Shown here: positions 1-10,289 of the stretch, one piece after another | Layout of the letters: every line of letters begins with the position of its first letter | Numbering within the stretch: position 1 is the first letter of the stretch | Source: Epinephelus fuscoguttatus | Lineage: Eukaryota > Chordata > Actinopteri > Perciformes > Serranidae | Reading direction: 5' to 3' | Assembly: GCF_011397635.1 (NCBI RefSeq) | Contig: NC_064771.1 | Span: 14,819,379 to 14,883,378 of the forward strand | DNA: 64,000 nucleotides | Translations under genes and position numbers: made by a program | The notes under the pieces: generated by a model | What the model was told of the DNA's origin: nothing | The model's database searches: none | Seen by the model: the letters and a program-made list of their open reading frames with translations, nothing else

Positions 1-32
1 GGGAGACTATTTAATGAGAAAAAAAGGACCTA

Positions 33-300
33 CAGTACAGGCCAAAAGTTTGGACACACCTTCTCATTCAATGCGTTTTCTTTATTTTCATGACTATTTA
101 CATTGTAGATTCTCACTGAAGGCATCAAAACTATGAATGAACACGTGGAGTTATGTACTTAACAAAAAAAGGTGAAATAACTGAAAACATGTTTTATATT
201 CTAGTTTCTTCAAAATAGCCACCCTTTGCTCTGATTACTGCTTTGCACACTCTTGGCATTCTCTCCATGAGCTTCAAGAGGTAGTCACCTGAAATGGTTT
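33..300. repeat. Left terminal inverted repeat of the Tc1/mariner element
   Basis: 268 bp, matching the reverse complement of 1366-1635 with three differences. It covers the stop codon and the last 35 codons of the transposase (194-300), so the repeat is partly coding. Confidence 0.93.
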
Positions 301-1222
301 TCCAGCAGTCTTGAAGGAGTTCCCAGAGGTGTTTAGCACTTGTTGGCCCCTTTGCCTTCACTCTGCGGTCCAGCTCACCCCAAACCCTCTCGATTGGGTT
401 CAGGTCCGGTGACTGTGGAGGCCAGGTCATCTGCCGCAGCACTCCATCACTCTCCTTCTTGGTCAAATAGCCCTTACACAGCCTGGAGGTGTGTTTGGGG
501 TCATTGTCCTGTTGAAAAATAAATGATCGTCCAACTAAACGCCAACCGGATGGGATGGCATGTCGCTGCAGGATGCTGTGGTAGCCATGCTGGTTCAGTG
601 TGCCTTCAGTTTTGAATAAATCCCCAACAGTGTCACCAGCAAAACACCCCCACACCATCACACCTCCTCCTCCATGCTTCACAGTGGGAACCAGGCATGT
701 GGAATCCATCCGTTCACCTTTTCTGCGTCTCACAAAGACACGGCGGTTGGAACCAAAGATCTCAAATTTGGACTCATCAGACCAAAGCACAGATTTCCAC
801 GGGTCTAATGTCCATTCCTTGTGTTTCTTGGCCCAAACAAATCTCTTCTGCTTGTTGCCTCTCCTTAGCAGTGGTTTCCTAGCAGCTATTTGACCATGAA
901 GGCCTGATTCGCGCAGTCTCCTCTTAACAGTTGTTCTAGAGATGGGTCTGCTGCTAGAACTGATCTGAGCTGCTGTTAACTTGCGATTTCTGAGGCTGGT
1001 GACTCGAATGAACTTATCCTCAGAAGCAGAGGTGACTCTTGGTCTTCCTTTCCTGGGTCGGTCCTCATGTGTGCCAGTTTCGTTGTAGCGCTTGATGGTT
1101 TTTGCAACTCCACTTGGGGACACATTTAAAGTTTTTGCAATTTTCCGGACTGACTGACCTTCATTTCTTAAAGTAATGATGGCCACTCGTTTTTCTTTAG
1201 TTAGCTGATTGGTTCTTGCCAT
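194..1222 (-). CDS. Tc1/mariner-family transposase, intact, 342 aa
   Basis: This is the transposase of the surrounding element. It would bind the inverted repeats and cut and paste the element at TA sites in the nucleus. I chose the start at 1222 because the protein begins MARTNQLTKE, the usual Tc1 opening; the frame stays open upstream to 1321, but that part is not transposase-like. Residues 1-110 hold two helix-turn-helix (paired-like) modules separated by a GRPR-type motif (KGRPR, 58-62). The catalytic core shows D149 in WSDES, a glycine-rich box (GGGGVMVWG, 184-192), D239 in FQQDNDPKHTS and E278 in NPIERVWGEL. There are 38 residues between D239 and E278. Length and motifs match a functional Tc1-type enzyme and no stop or frameshift is visible. 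The last 35 codons lie inside the left inverted repeat. Confidence 0.93.
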   Translation of the reverse strand: MARTNQLTKEKRVAIITLRNEGQSVRKIAKTLNVSPSGVAKTIKRYNETGTHEDRPRKGRPRVTSASEDKFIRVTSLRNRKLTAAQISSSSRPISRTTVKRRLRESGLHGQIAARKPLLRRGNKQKRFVWAKKHKEWTLDPWKSVLWSDESKFEIFGSNRRVFVRRRKGERMDSTCLVPTVKHGGGGVMVWGCFAGDTVGDLFKTEGTLNQHGYHSILQRHAIPSGWRLVGRSFIFQQDNDPKHTSRLCKGYLTKKESDGVLRQMTWPPQSPDLNPIERVWGELDRRVKAKGPTSAKHLWELLQDCWKTISGDYLLKLMERMPRVCKAVIRAKGGYFEETRI

Positions 1223-1365
1223 AATATGAATTTTAACAGTTGTCCAATAGGGCTGTCGGCTGTGTATTAACCTGACTTCTGCACAACACAACTGATGGTC
1301 CCAACCCCATTGATAAAGCAAGAAATTCCACTAATTAACCCTGATAAGGCACACCTGTGAAGTGG

Positions 1366-1635
1366 AAACCATTTCAGGTGACTACCTCTTGAAGCTCATG
1401 GAGAGAATGCCAAGAGTGTGCAAAGCAGTAATTAGAGCAAAGGGTGGCTATTTTGAAGAAACTAGAATATAAAACATGTTTTCAGTTATTTCACCTTTTT
1501 TTGTTAAGTACATAACTCCACATGTGTTCATTCATAGTTTTGATGCCTTCAGTGAGAATCTACAATGTAAATAGTCATGAAAATAAAGAAAACGCATTGA
1601 ATGAGAAGGTGTGTCCAAACTTTTGACCTGTACTG
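1366..1635. repeat. Right terminal inverted repeat of the Tc1/mariner element
   Basis: 270 bp, reverse complement of the left repeat. Its inner part (1366-1472) is a second, promoterless copy of the transposase 3' coding end in the opposite orientation, upstream of the real gene. Confidence 0.93.
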
Positions 1636-1637
1636 TA

Positions 1638-2384
1638 CGTTACTCATGACGTAGCTAAACACAACGCTTACAGTGGCCTAATTATGTTGCTTAAGAAAGG
1701 GGTCAAATGCCAAGCTCACTGAAAAGGAAGCTAAATTGAAATTACCTTTACTTGTAGTTGTTGAGGTTGCTGGATAATACTGGATAATATAAGACAAAGA
1801 AATCGTGACATTGGACTGATATGAGTCTCCATGTACAGGATTAGGGTTTTGTTGCTGCAGCCTTTACACTATGATCTCGGGGCAAAGTCGTCTGATTAAC
1901 TTGTATAATTCACACAGGGATGTTTTTCAGGTGGCCTTGTGCGGGCACACAATTTATGCTGCTTGAATGTTCATGCCATAGTGTTAGACACTTCTTTGTC
2001 CCTCTCTTCACAACATGTCATTTCCAATGGCACAGCATGCTCTGTATGTTGTAGCCTTTTATGTGGGATGAAAGAAAGAAAAAAAGCAATTACATAAAAA
2101 TCTCTGGCTCCATCTGGCTATGCAGAGCTGAATTCAATCAATAATGGACATGGAGATGGAAAAGAAGATGTCCAAGGCCAGTCTGTACTTGTGCATACTT
2201 TATTAGCCTGTGTTTTATGTCTGACTGTAAAAGCTGAATAAATGAATAAAACAAGGTTGGTTGATTAATAGTTGGTTTATTTATAATGTGGCAAGATGTA
2301 AAGTTGATGATTTAGTACAAACGATGAAAAGACTACAAGCAAATCACTTTGAACCTAAAACAGCGTACAAATCTTCCATGACCA
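1638..2384. other. Intergenic DNA, no gene seen
   Basis: AT-rich sequence without a convincing ORF, splice pattern or repeat structure that I can recognise. Confidence 0.5.
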
Positions 2385-2397
2385 CCAGGTGAAAGTT

Positions 2398-2782
2398 CAT
2401 TCATTCATTCATTCATCTTCTAACCGCTTCATCCTCTTGAGGGTCGCGGGGGGGCTGGAGCCTATCCCAGCTGACATCGGGCGAGAGCCAGGGTACACCC
2501 TGGACAGGTCGCCAGACTATCACAGGGCTGACACATAGAGACAAACAACCATTCACGCTCACATTCACATCTACGGACAATTTTAGAGTTAACTAGAGTT
2601 AACCTAGTCCCCAATCTGCATGTCTTTGGACTGTGGGAGGAAGCCGGAGTGCCCGGAGAGAACCCACGCTGACACGGGGAGAACATGCAAACTCCGCACA
2701 GAAGGGCTCCCACGCCCGGGATCGAACCGGCAACCCTCTTGCTGTGAGGCGAGAGTGCTAACCACCACACCACCGTGCCACC
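2398..2782 (-). mobile_element. tRNA-derived SINE-like retroposon with 13-bp target duplication
   Basis: The element is flanked by a perfect direct repeat, CCAGGTGAAAGTT, at 2385-2397 and 2783-2795, the signature of reverse-transcription insertion. Read on the minus strand it starts with a tRNA-like head: a TGGTTAGCACT stretch near 2757 and a B-box-like GGTTCGATCCC near 2720-2730. It then runs through a body and ends in a short tandem tail of GAAT/ATGA units at 2398-2415. This structure (Pol III-type head, body, simple-repeat tail, target duplication) is that of a SINE. I recognise the sequence as a family common in fish genomes but cannot give a reliable name. The 103-aa ORF across it is not a gene. 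Confidence 0.8.
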
Positions 2783-3681
2783 CCAGGTGAAAGTTATTGA
2801 ATAAAAATAGATATAATGAAGTGGAGAATTATGTTCTTTTGAATAAATTTACAGGCTTTTTTTCCAGTGACTAGAGACCTTCACATTCAGCCTCATTCAC
2901 CAACCGTTCTTACAACAACATTTTCTCTTAAAATGCACTTACACAGTTTCTAAGAAGATTCTGACGTTCACCAATGTATTCTTATTTGGGATTTGTTCTT
3001 CGCTTTGTTCCTGTTTTAAGAACAGTAATCTACACACACTCAAGATCATTCTTACACACATTTTGTGCTGACACATCATGAAACTAGTTGTCATAACATA
3101 GACTTTTATTGAAATTTAGGAAAAACTAAAGAAGATATTGATAAATGAGGCCCAATGTTTTCGTTCTCTCACAACTTAGCATTGCTTTTAGCCACAGCAG
3201 GCAGCTGTTTTCACTGAATTAGCTGTGATAAAACTATAGCACACTGTCTGACCAGCACCTAACCATAGTGGGGCAGTTAGCTAAGGAGCCACACGTTTCC
3301 TTAAGGAGCTGGTGGAGGCCAAAAATGGGCTAAAAGGAGAGTGACTATTGGACTTACATTGATCAGATGGCAACAAACATGCCTCAGAATGAATGCCTAT
3401 GTTACTCTGCATCTGCTGTACGTGTAAATGGGCAACCATTTGCTAACATGTTCACCACATCAGCTTAAGCTGCTTTGCTCAGGCCGATAAAGCTGATAAA
3501 TTAACACCTAGTCAGTGTTTGATACAAAACCAGGAACACACGCAAAACCTTAAATTTACATTTTTTTTTGTATTTATGCTCATAAATTTTAAGCCTGTTG
3601 TGCTTAGTGGTATGCCCACAAGCTGTTGTACATTTAGGGTGTGCTTGGGGGAGCTGGGCATTTATATGTAGGTTATTTACA

Positions 3682-4140
3682 GCCAAACCACCAGAATAAA
3701 TGTTGCCATTGTACGTTTCTGCAAATCATGGATTTGTACTTTATTAAGTAGTGGATATGTTAAAACTTTACATTTCTTTATGTTTTAACAACACTGCTGT
3801 TAATGTGTGGTTGTGTTCAGGCACCAAAAACACTATTATGTTTAGGAAAAGATCATGTTTTGGCTTAAAATACCTGGTTTTGGTGGCACACTCAAGGCTG
3901 GAAATGCCATCAACGGTTTTATTGTTGGTCTGAAACGATGGTCTGCACCTCGGCAGTCATCTAGCTTATGTGTCACACCATTCACCATCCCCTCCACCTC
4001 CCAGTGACAAAGTCAGCTTATGTAATCAGATCAGCATTACTTCAGAAATGTTGGTAGGATGCATATGAAATGTACAAATGTAATGTATCCATGGTTTGCA
4101 GAAATGTACAATGCCAACACTTTGCTCTGGCAACTGGGCT
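3682..4140. repeat. Foldback repeat (MITE-like), copy 1
   Basis: The left end (about 3689-3735: CCAGAATAAATGTTGCCATT, then GTAC and GCAAATCATGGAT) is repeated in reverse complement at about 4082-4137. The spacer has no coding capacity. A second copy of the same family lies near 5.17-5.93 kb. Ends are approximate and I could not assign a target duplication. Confidence 0.55.
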
Positions 4141-5171
4141 GTAATAAGAGATTGTCCTTGCACCAAGGACCTTGTTTTAAACCAAACAGCAATCCAGAGA
4201 AACAAGCTGCCACATCAGAAACTTTAAATCTCTTAGTGAATCTTCATCTTCTACATGTCTGATTTTTATTTTGACAGCTACCCACCAGTGATTGAAGATG
4301 CAGCATTTATTTTAGGTTTATTCTTTTATGAATGATTTTTGAGAAACTGCCCAACCACACATTTTCATGCATAATAGAGCTTCAGTAAATGTGAGTGAAT
4401 GTAACAGAGTTAAAAGCCAGGTCCGTTAAATGTTCTTCTGCTAAAAAACTGTGGAAAGCTGCACACTTTAACCATAGCAGTGTTTAAGCTCAAGGTCGAT
4501 CGTCTGATTGAAGTGGTAGGTATTCATCTAAGCACCTGCAGTTCTCCACAGCGTCTTTGACAGCTGGCATTCATCAGACAACTCACAATTAATAATGTTG
4601 TGACATCTCAAACAGAGGACGAGCTGTCATTAAACACCATCAAGGTACTCAGCGGTATAAAAATAATCTGACTAACGTCAGCACGGTTGGAAAGATTCAA
4701 GGATTTTCTCCTTTTTAGTTAAATTTTATTCAACTCTTTCTCTCTCAACACTCTGATATTTTCTTAGTCAATAATTAGCACATATTACTTTGTGCCAAAT
4801 GATGTCTCGCTAAGTATCTCATGTACTCAGCTAATGTATAGAGCAATATGTAATATGATGTGTTTACACCAGTAAGGCTTAATTATCTTCATTTGGGAAA
4901 AGTGTGTTGTGATAAAGGGGTGATCCAGACTGAAATATTTCAACAACTACTGAATGGAAGTTTATGAAAGTTTTTACAGACATTCATGCTGTTCAGAGGA
5001 TGAATCCATGACTCTGTTGTTCCCCTGATTTTTCCCCAGTTGCCACAAGCAAACTAAAATGTTCACTGTTCCAGTTAAATATCTTTGTCCACAAGTTTGA
5101 TTGTCACACGCTGCTAGAATGACATTAGAGTCTTATATTGTGTCCCAAATCCATGACAAATACTGATATAA

Positions 5172-5930
5172 CAGCCTAATCACCAAAATAAAATGTTGGC
5201 AATGTGTATGTATGCATATGTTACATTTGTAATTTCATACGTAGCATACCAACATTTCTAAAGTGACAGATTTAAGATGACATGTATATGAGATGAGTTT
5301 TTCATCAAGAGGAGTTTGTGGTGACAAAAGCGGGTCTTTTTTAAAGAGACATTGGTTGGGACATTTTCAGCAGCATTTGTAGCGACGAAAAACCAGTATT
5401 CTAAGCCAAAACATGACGTTTTCCCAACCCTACCCAAGTGTTTCGTGTGCCTAAACTTAACGATAATATTGAAAACTGAAACTGAAAGTCTGCTGTTTGT
5501 CTCCCTATGTCCTGTCAAGTTTCCCGCCGCCCTGATTGTCTGATAGCTTTCACCTGTGTCTCGTTATCTCCCCTGTCAGAGTGTATATATGTCTGTGTCT
5601 TCCCTTTGTTCTCTGCTAGATTGTCTTGTCCTTCATGTGAGCTTTCTGCTGTTTTTCTGAGTGTGTATTCCTTGTGAGATTGACTTTTTTTTGCCTGTTG
5701 ATTTGGTTACCTATGTCTGTGCTGCCTTTTGTATACTGACCCTGACTGGATTAAAACACCCTGAACCTTGGATTTCATCTTGGTCTGCATTTGTGAGTCC
5801 ACCATTGTGTCTGATATACAAACAAAGTTTCAACACAGTCCCCTACATGGTAAATTGAACATATCCCTGGCTTGCAGAAACGCACAATGACAACATTTAC
5901 TGTGGTGACTGGGTTTGATATAAGCAAGTT
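5172..5930. repeat. Foldback repeat (MITE-like), copy 2
   Basis: The left end (about 5180-5260) matches the reverse complement of the right end of copy 1, including the motif ending ACCAACATTTCT. The right end (about 5855-5927) matches the left-end consensus in reverse. The interior includes a segment (about 5320-5465) resembling a dispersed fish repeat. ORFs of 86 and 63 aa overlapping it have no recognisable features. Confidence 0.5.
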
Positions 5931-7345
5931 TTTAGTATGAAGTCTGTTGAAGTATCCTCAAAGCAGACAATATGCCCTGAACATGTACAAATTTTTAGTG
6001 TGCTCTTAATGCACAGTATTCTCCCGCAATGCAATGCATAAAGAAAATAGAGGAGCAGCTCACAGCTAAAAAAAAATTACTCTTGGGTGAAACAGCTTTA
6101 AAAAAAAGTCTCGGAAAAACAAAAATTAAATCTTAAAAACATTTTGCTTTCTATTTTGAAGTTCTTAGGAATGTACCTGGCAGTCACTTTCCAAAATTGC
6201 AGTTTGATTGAGATCCTTTGTAACATTTGCATCATCATCTGTTAATATAAATGGTTGAAATTTTGTACAGGAACTGCTAAAACAGTTTGTACAATGGCAA
6301 TAATTTGTAGAAGTAAGAATTTCAGCGTGCCATCTCTGGCTTCCAAAGATCAAAACTGAGCTGCAAAATTAATTATATCATTTTTATTTTATTTATTTTT
6401 TTAGCACTACAAGGGAAAAAAGGTTCTAAAAAAAAAAGGAACCATGTTTTATTCTTTTTTAAAGCAAAGCAAAGCAAGAACCAGATTTATACATTGATAT
6501 AAAACATCCTTATCAGGCACTGGAAATAATGGACAAAAAGCCTGTACAGTGGCATCACTGTCACACACTAAAAAACATACAATCCGCTTAGCTTTGAGAG
6601 CTTTACTAATTCCTATTTTCTCAAATTTAAATGTAGTAACAGTCCAGCCCAAGAGCCTCTTTCCAGGTATATCCAAAGACAAGACAATAACAGAAAAAAC
6701 TAGGTGAAAGGCAACTGTAAAATACCATGTCACTGATCAAAATGACAGCTGTTATCAAATAAATTCTTTTTTAGATTTTTAGCAAACTGTATGTTAAATT
6801 ATCAAGGTGTACTGGTGTATGTATGAGTATTGTGTGATGTGCTGTATATTTTAACTTTCCTGTACATGGAAAAACCCAGCTATAAGAGACAAGAGAAAAC
6901 TGGCAGTAGCTATAAACTCTCAGTGCAGCACATCAGTTTAACATCAAATTGCATCGTCCCTAAAAAATAAAATAAAATAAAACATAAATAAATGAGTGGT
7001 ATAATCTATTCACAGCATGCTTACATTAACACTCATGGTTCAAACATGACCTGCAGTTGTGCTATCAATTTATTATGAGTACATTTGAATGTCAGCCTAA
7101 GCTCCATAACTCATTAGTTCATCACCATTACCTACTTTATTGAAATATAGAGGTCATGTGACCGAAAGCTTACTGAACATGAGTGACTAATTAGACCCTA
7201 AATACAAACAGCACAACTTCATTTACATTTAAAAATAAAAGTGTTGTGCACTGATCATTCACAGATTTAGGTATGTACATCAACAACAAGGTGATATGCA
7301 AATGTGGAACACAGATGGAGAGCAGACAGAGGAGCAGTTTGATGG
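5931..7345. other. Downstream flank / probable 3' UTR of TMEM130
   Basis: AT-rich DNA immediately 3' of the TMEM130 stop codon. Several TTTATT hexamers (AATAAA on the minus strand) occur, for example near 6447, 7067 and 7134. I cannot decide which is the real polyadenylation signal. No other gene is visible. Confidence 0.4.
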
Positions 7346-10247
7346 TTAAGAGGAGTATTGAGACCCATACTGCATGAGGAGTGGCTCCTTCTCTCCTCTC
7401 TCCAGGTTGGAAAAGTTAAGAAGAATCTTGCTTTGACCTTCAGAGTCTTGTTTCTTCAGGAATAAAGCGTTACTGGAAGTGACAACCTGCAAAAAAATCA
7501 CATATGTCCAGATAAATGTTATAAAATATGACTCTGTTAAAGTTGCTTTTATATTATATACAGATCTTTAGTCTGAAGAATGATAGTCAGTCCAGTAACA
7601 ACTTATCTGAAAGTTCCCTGTGTGCCACACACAATTTGTTGCTCAGGCATAATGTATTTCTGGGCACAGACAGCCTCCTTGTGGTCATAAACTGCATTCA
7701 GATGCAATTACTGAAGCTCTCTATTAGCATTTAGATTCTACTTATCAGAGCTAATGGGGACAAACACACATTCATGATGATTTACTGCTATACATGATAA
7801 AGCACTTCACTTTTACTACCGCTTTACTGAAACTTGACCCAGTTTTTCTAAGTGCATATGCATTAAACCCAGTTTGATCACATCACTTTTATAGTCACAA
7901 CTTTGTTCCACTTTAAAATCTTGGTAATAAAGAGTTACACTGAAAAACAGAACAATGCTTTTTACAGTGTAAGCTGGCATTGTGAGATGCTGCAACACTT
8001 TCACTTCTATATACCTGTGATCTGTTGTGATGACGAGGGTGGCAGGCGATGACTGTGATAAAGGAGAAGGTTGCAACAAGAATGGCAGCGCATGACAGGA
8101 TGAAGAACATGTGGGTGTTACCTGCAATTCACACAGGAAAAAAATGAGTGTGTTGTTTTTAAATAACACTTTAACAATGTCTTATTTAATGCAGTTCATT
8201 TTGTATTTTGATGTGGTTCCATGTGTTTCTTATTTTGACGTATTTTAATTTGAAACTGGGTATCATAGTTAGGGAGATATTCATGTTGAGGAGGAAATGA
8301 TCAAGTAGCTTTAAGAGTTGCTATTTAAATACCCAGGCTGTTCATATTGGTATCAGAAGGTCAACAGATCACTTAAAGGTCTAGTGCAGGGGTGTCAAAC
8401 ATACACAACAAGGTTGAATGCAGCCCACTAGATGACTCAGGAGCAAGGTAAACAATGTGTATTTCATGTGAAATTCTGCTTCAGAGGCTTTTCCACCTTG
8501 ACCAGAATACAGTTCTCTGATATACATGAATACTTACTACGACCATGTTTAAAGATCTTGAACATTGTGTTAAATATTGTCAGTTAGCGGCTTCATTTCA
8601 AAAGAATCTGTATCAGGAAATGTGTGGAGACGTGCACTCCTGGTCTAGTGTGTAGGATTTGGTGGCATCCGAAGCATGTGATACTTATACTCCTGAATGC
8701 CTTGCTTCTCTTCAGCTCCCCTACACCATTATCAGTGTGCAACACTAGCTAACAATAGCTTAGAAATGGAGTCCGCATATGTAAAAAAAAAACAGCCACC
8801 ACCCACCACAACACAAAGACTCCAACATAAACTCCACATAAGCACAAAAAAATGAACATAAAAACAAACTAGAATGTGACAACGTCATGGGAAACCACGG
8901 TGAAACCAGCAGGCCATTTGAGTCTTTGTTTGGTTTTGCCAAAACCATTCTGGGGATCAAAACCGACCCGGAGTTGGGTTTCTTCCTATAGGGCACGTAA
9001 GCTACTGCAAAGCATGTCGAATATATTATGATATTGATGTTTCTGCAGACTAATGTTTGCTTGTTCGCACCTACAGAGTGTGAGCAACAAGATGCTGACG
9101 ACAGTTCATGTAATGGACATCAGAGTCATTAATAACAAGGATTTTCTGAAAATGACACCTAGTACCTTTGGATTTAAGTTGCTTTACATTCATTCATGGT
9201 ATGAAAGTGCAGTATATCTGAAAAAGAGCTCATCTGAATTAAAGTGAGTCATGTGAATAATGTTAAAGTCTCATTCAGTATCTGGACCACACAGTAGAAG
9301 CTCTAACAGCAATGCAGTCCATGGATGGGAAGTGAAAGCCCATGAGTGTCAGTTTATTTTCTGTATGGATTTATGACCATGTTTAGCATGGTAAGTAATC
9401 ATACCACATAATGTGGCTGTCTATAAAATGCCACAGCAACAGAAGTCTTCAATACCAAGCCCAAATTTCCAAATGTCCCTGCTTACCAGCAAATAGGACA
9501 CTGACACAAAAAGCTGGTTAATATCAGTTCTAGTTGGATCACAACAGCAGCGAATCAATTCAACACAGCAGACATGTGCTAAGCTGTAAGATCAATCTCT
9601 GCCTGGATTCCTCCATTTTCAAAGTCCTTTCTCTGTCTGTGGAACTAACACAGCACATGGTAGGTTTTATCTGAGACACCTCGAGACACCACACGCCAGC
9701 TTCTCTTAGTTCTAGAGTATATATAGACAGTGCAGCAGACAGCAGACCGGTGGTTTCACTGTTATCTTACCTGTTCAATAAGTATAATTTTGGCCTCTTT
9801 TACCTGTCATTCAAACCACCCATCCTCTCAGAATGGATTTGTACATTTTGACTTTGACTCTTGAACAAATACAGTCCAGAGTTTCCTAAACTCTCATAGA
9901 GACCATGTTTGATTATGAAAAAAATCACTCAAGTTTTAAGGTTTTATATTATTCTAAGAATAATATATAATTTAGAAAGCAATACTCTGTCTCATAGCCT
10001 CTTGGCCTGCAGGTATTTGTGTTTGTGTGCATCACCACTCACTGCTCCTCCTGACATAAAGGCTGAAGGAGGTCTGCAGCTTGCTGATGTCATTGCGGAC
10101 GTTGATTTCCAAGCAGTGAATGCCGGTTGAGGTGAAGGTGTGGTTCAGTCGTAGGATGTTTCCATACAGCCTGGTCAGCGTGCAGCTCCCCGTCGTGTCT
10201 GGAACACAGTCGGGCAGGAAACGCCAGCACACCCACAAAGGAGGACT

Positions 10248-10289
<42 letters not shown>

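Larger units (their letters stand above)
33..1635 (-). mobile_element. Complete Tc1/mariner transposon (DD38E type)
   Basis: A 1603-bp element bounded by TA dinucleotides at 31-32 and 1636-1637, the target duplication typical of Tc1/mariner. Both ends begin CAGTACAGG read inward. Terminal inverted repeats run 33-300 and 1366-1635 and differ at only three places by eye: one C/T, one G/A and a 2-nt AT indel. One uninterrupted transposase ORF lies on the minus strand between and partly inside them. The catalytic triad spacing is DD38E; a fish-rich sister family of DD34E/Tc1 with that spacing has been described under the name Intruder, so I place it there by motif only. Near-identical repeats and an open ORF suggest a young insertion. 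Confidence 0.93.

Noticed and set aside
2715-2765. tRNA-like B box suggesting a tRNA gene
   Set aside because: The cloverleaf is not complete and the flanking 13-bp duplication and tail show a SINE.
2462-2773. 103-aa ORF on the minus strand
   Set aside because: It lies wholly inside the SINE-like element and has no protein features.
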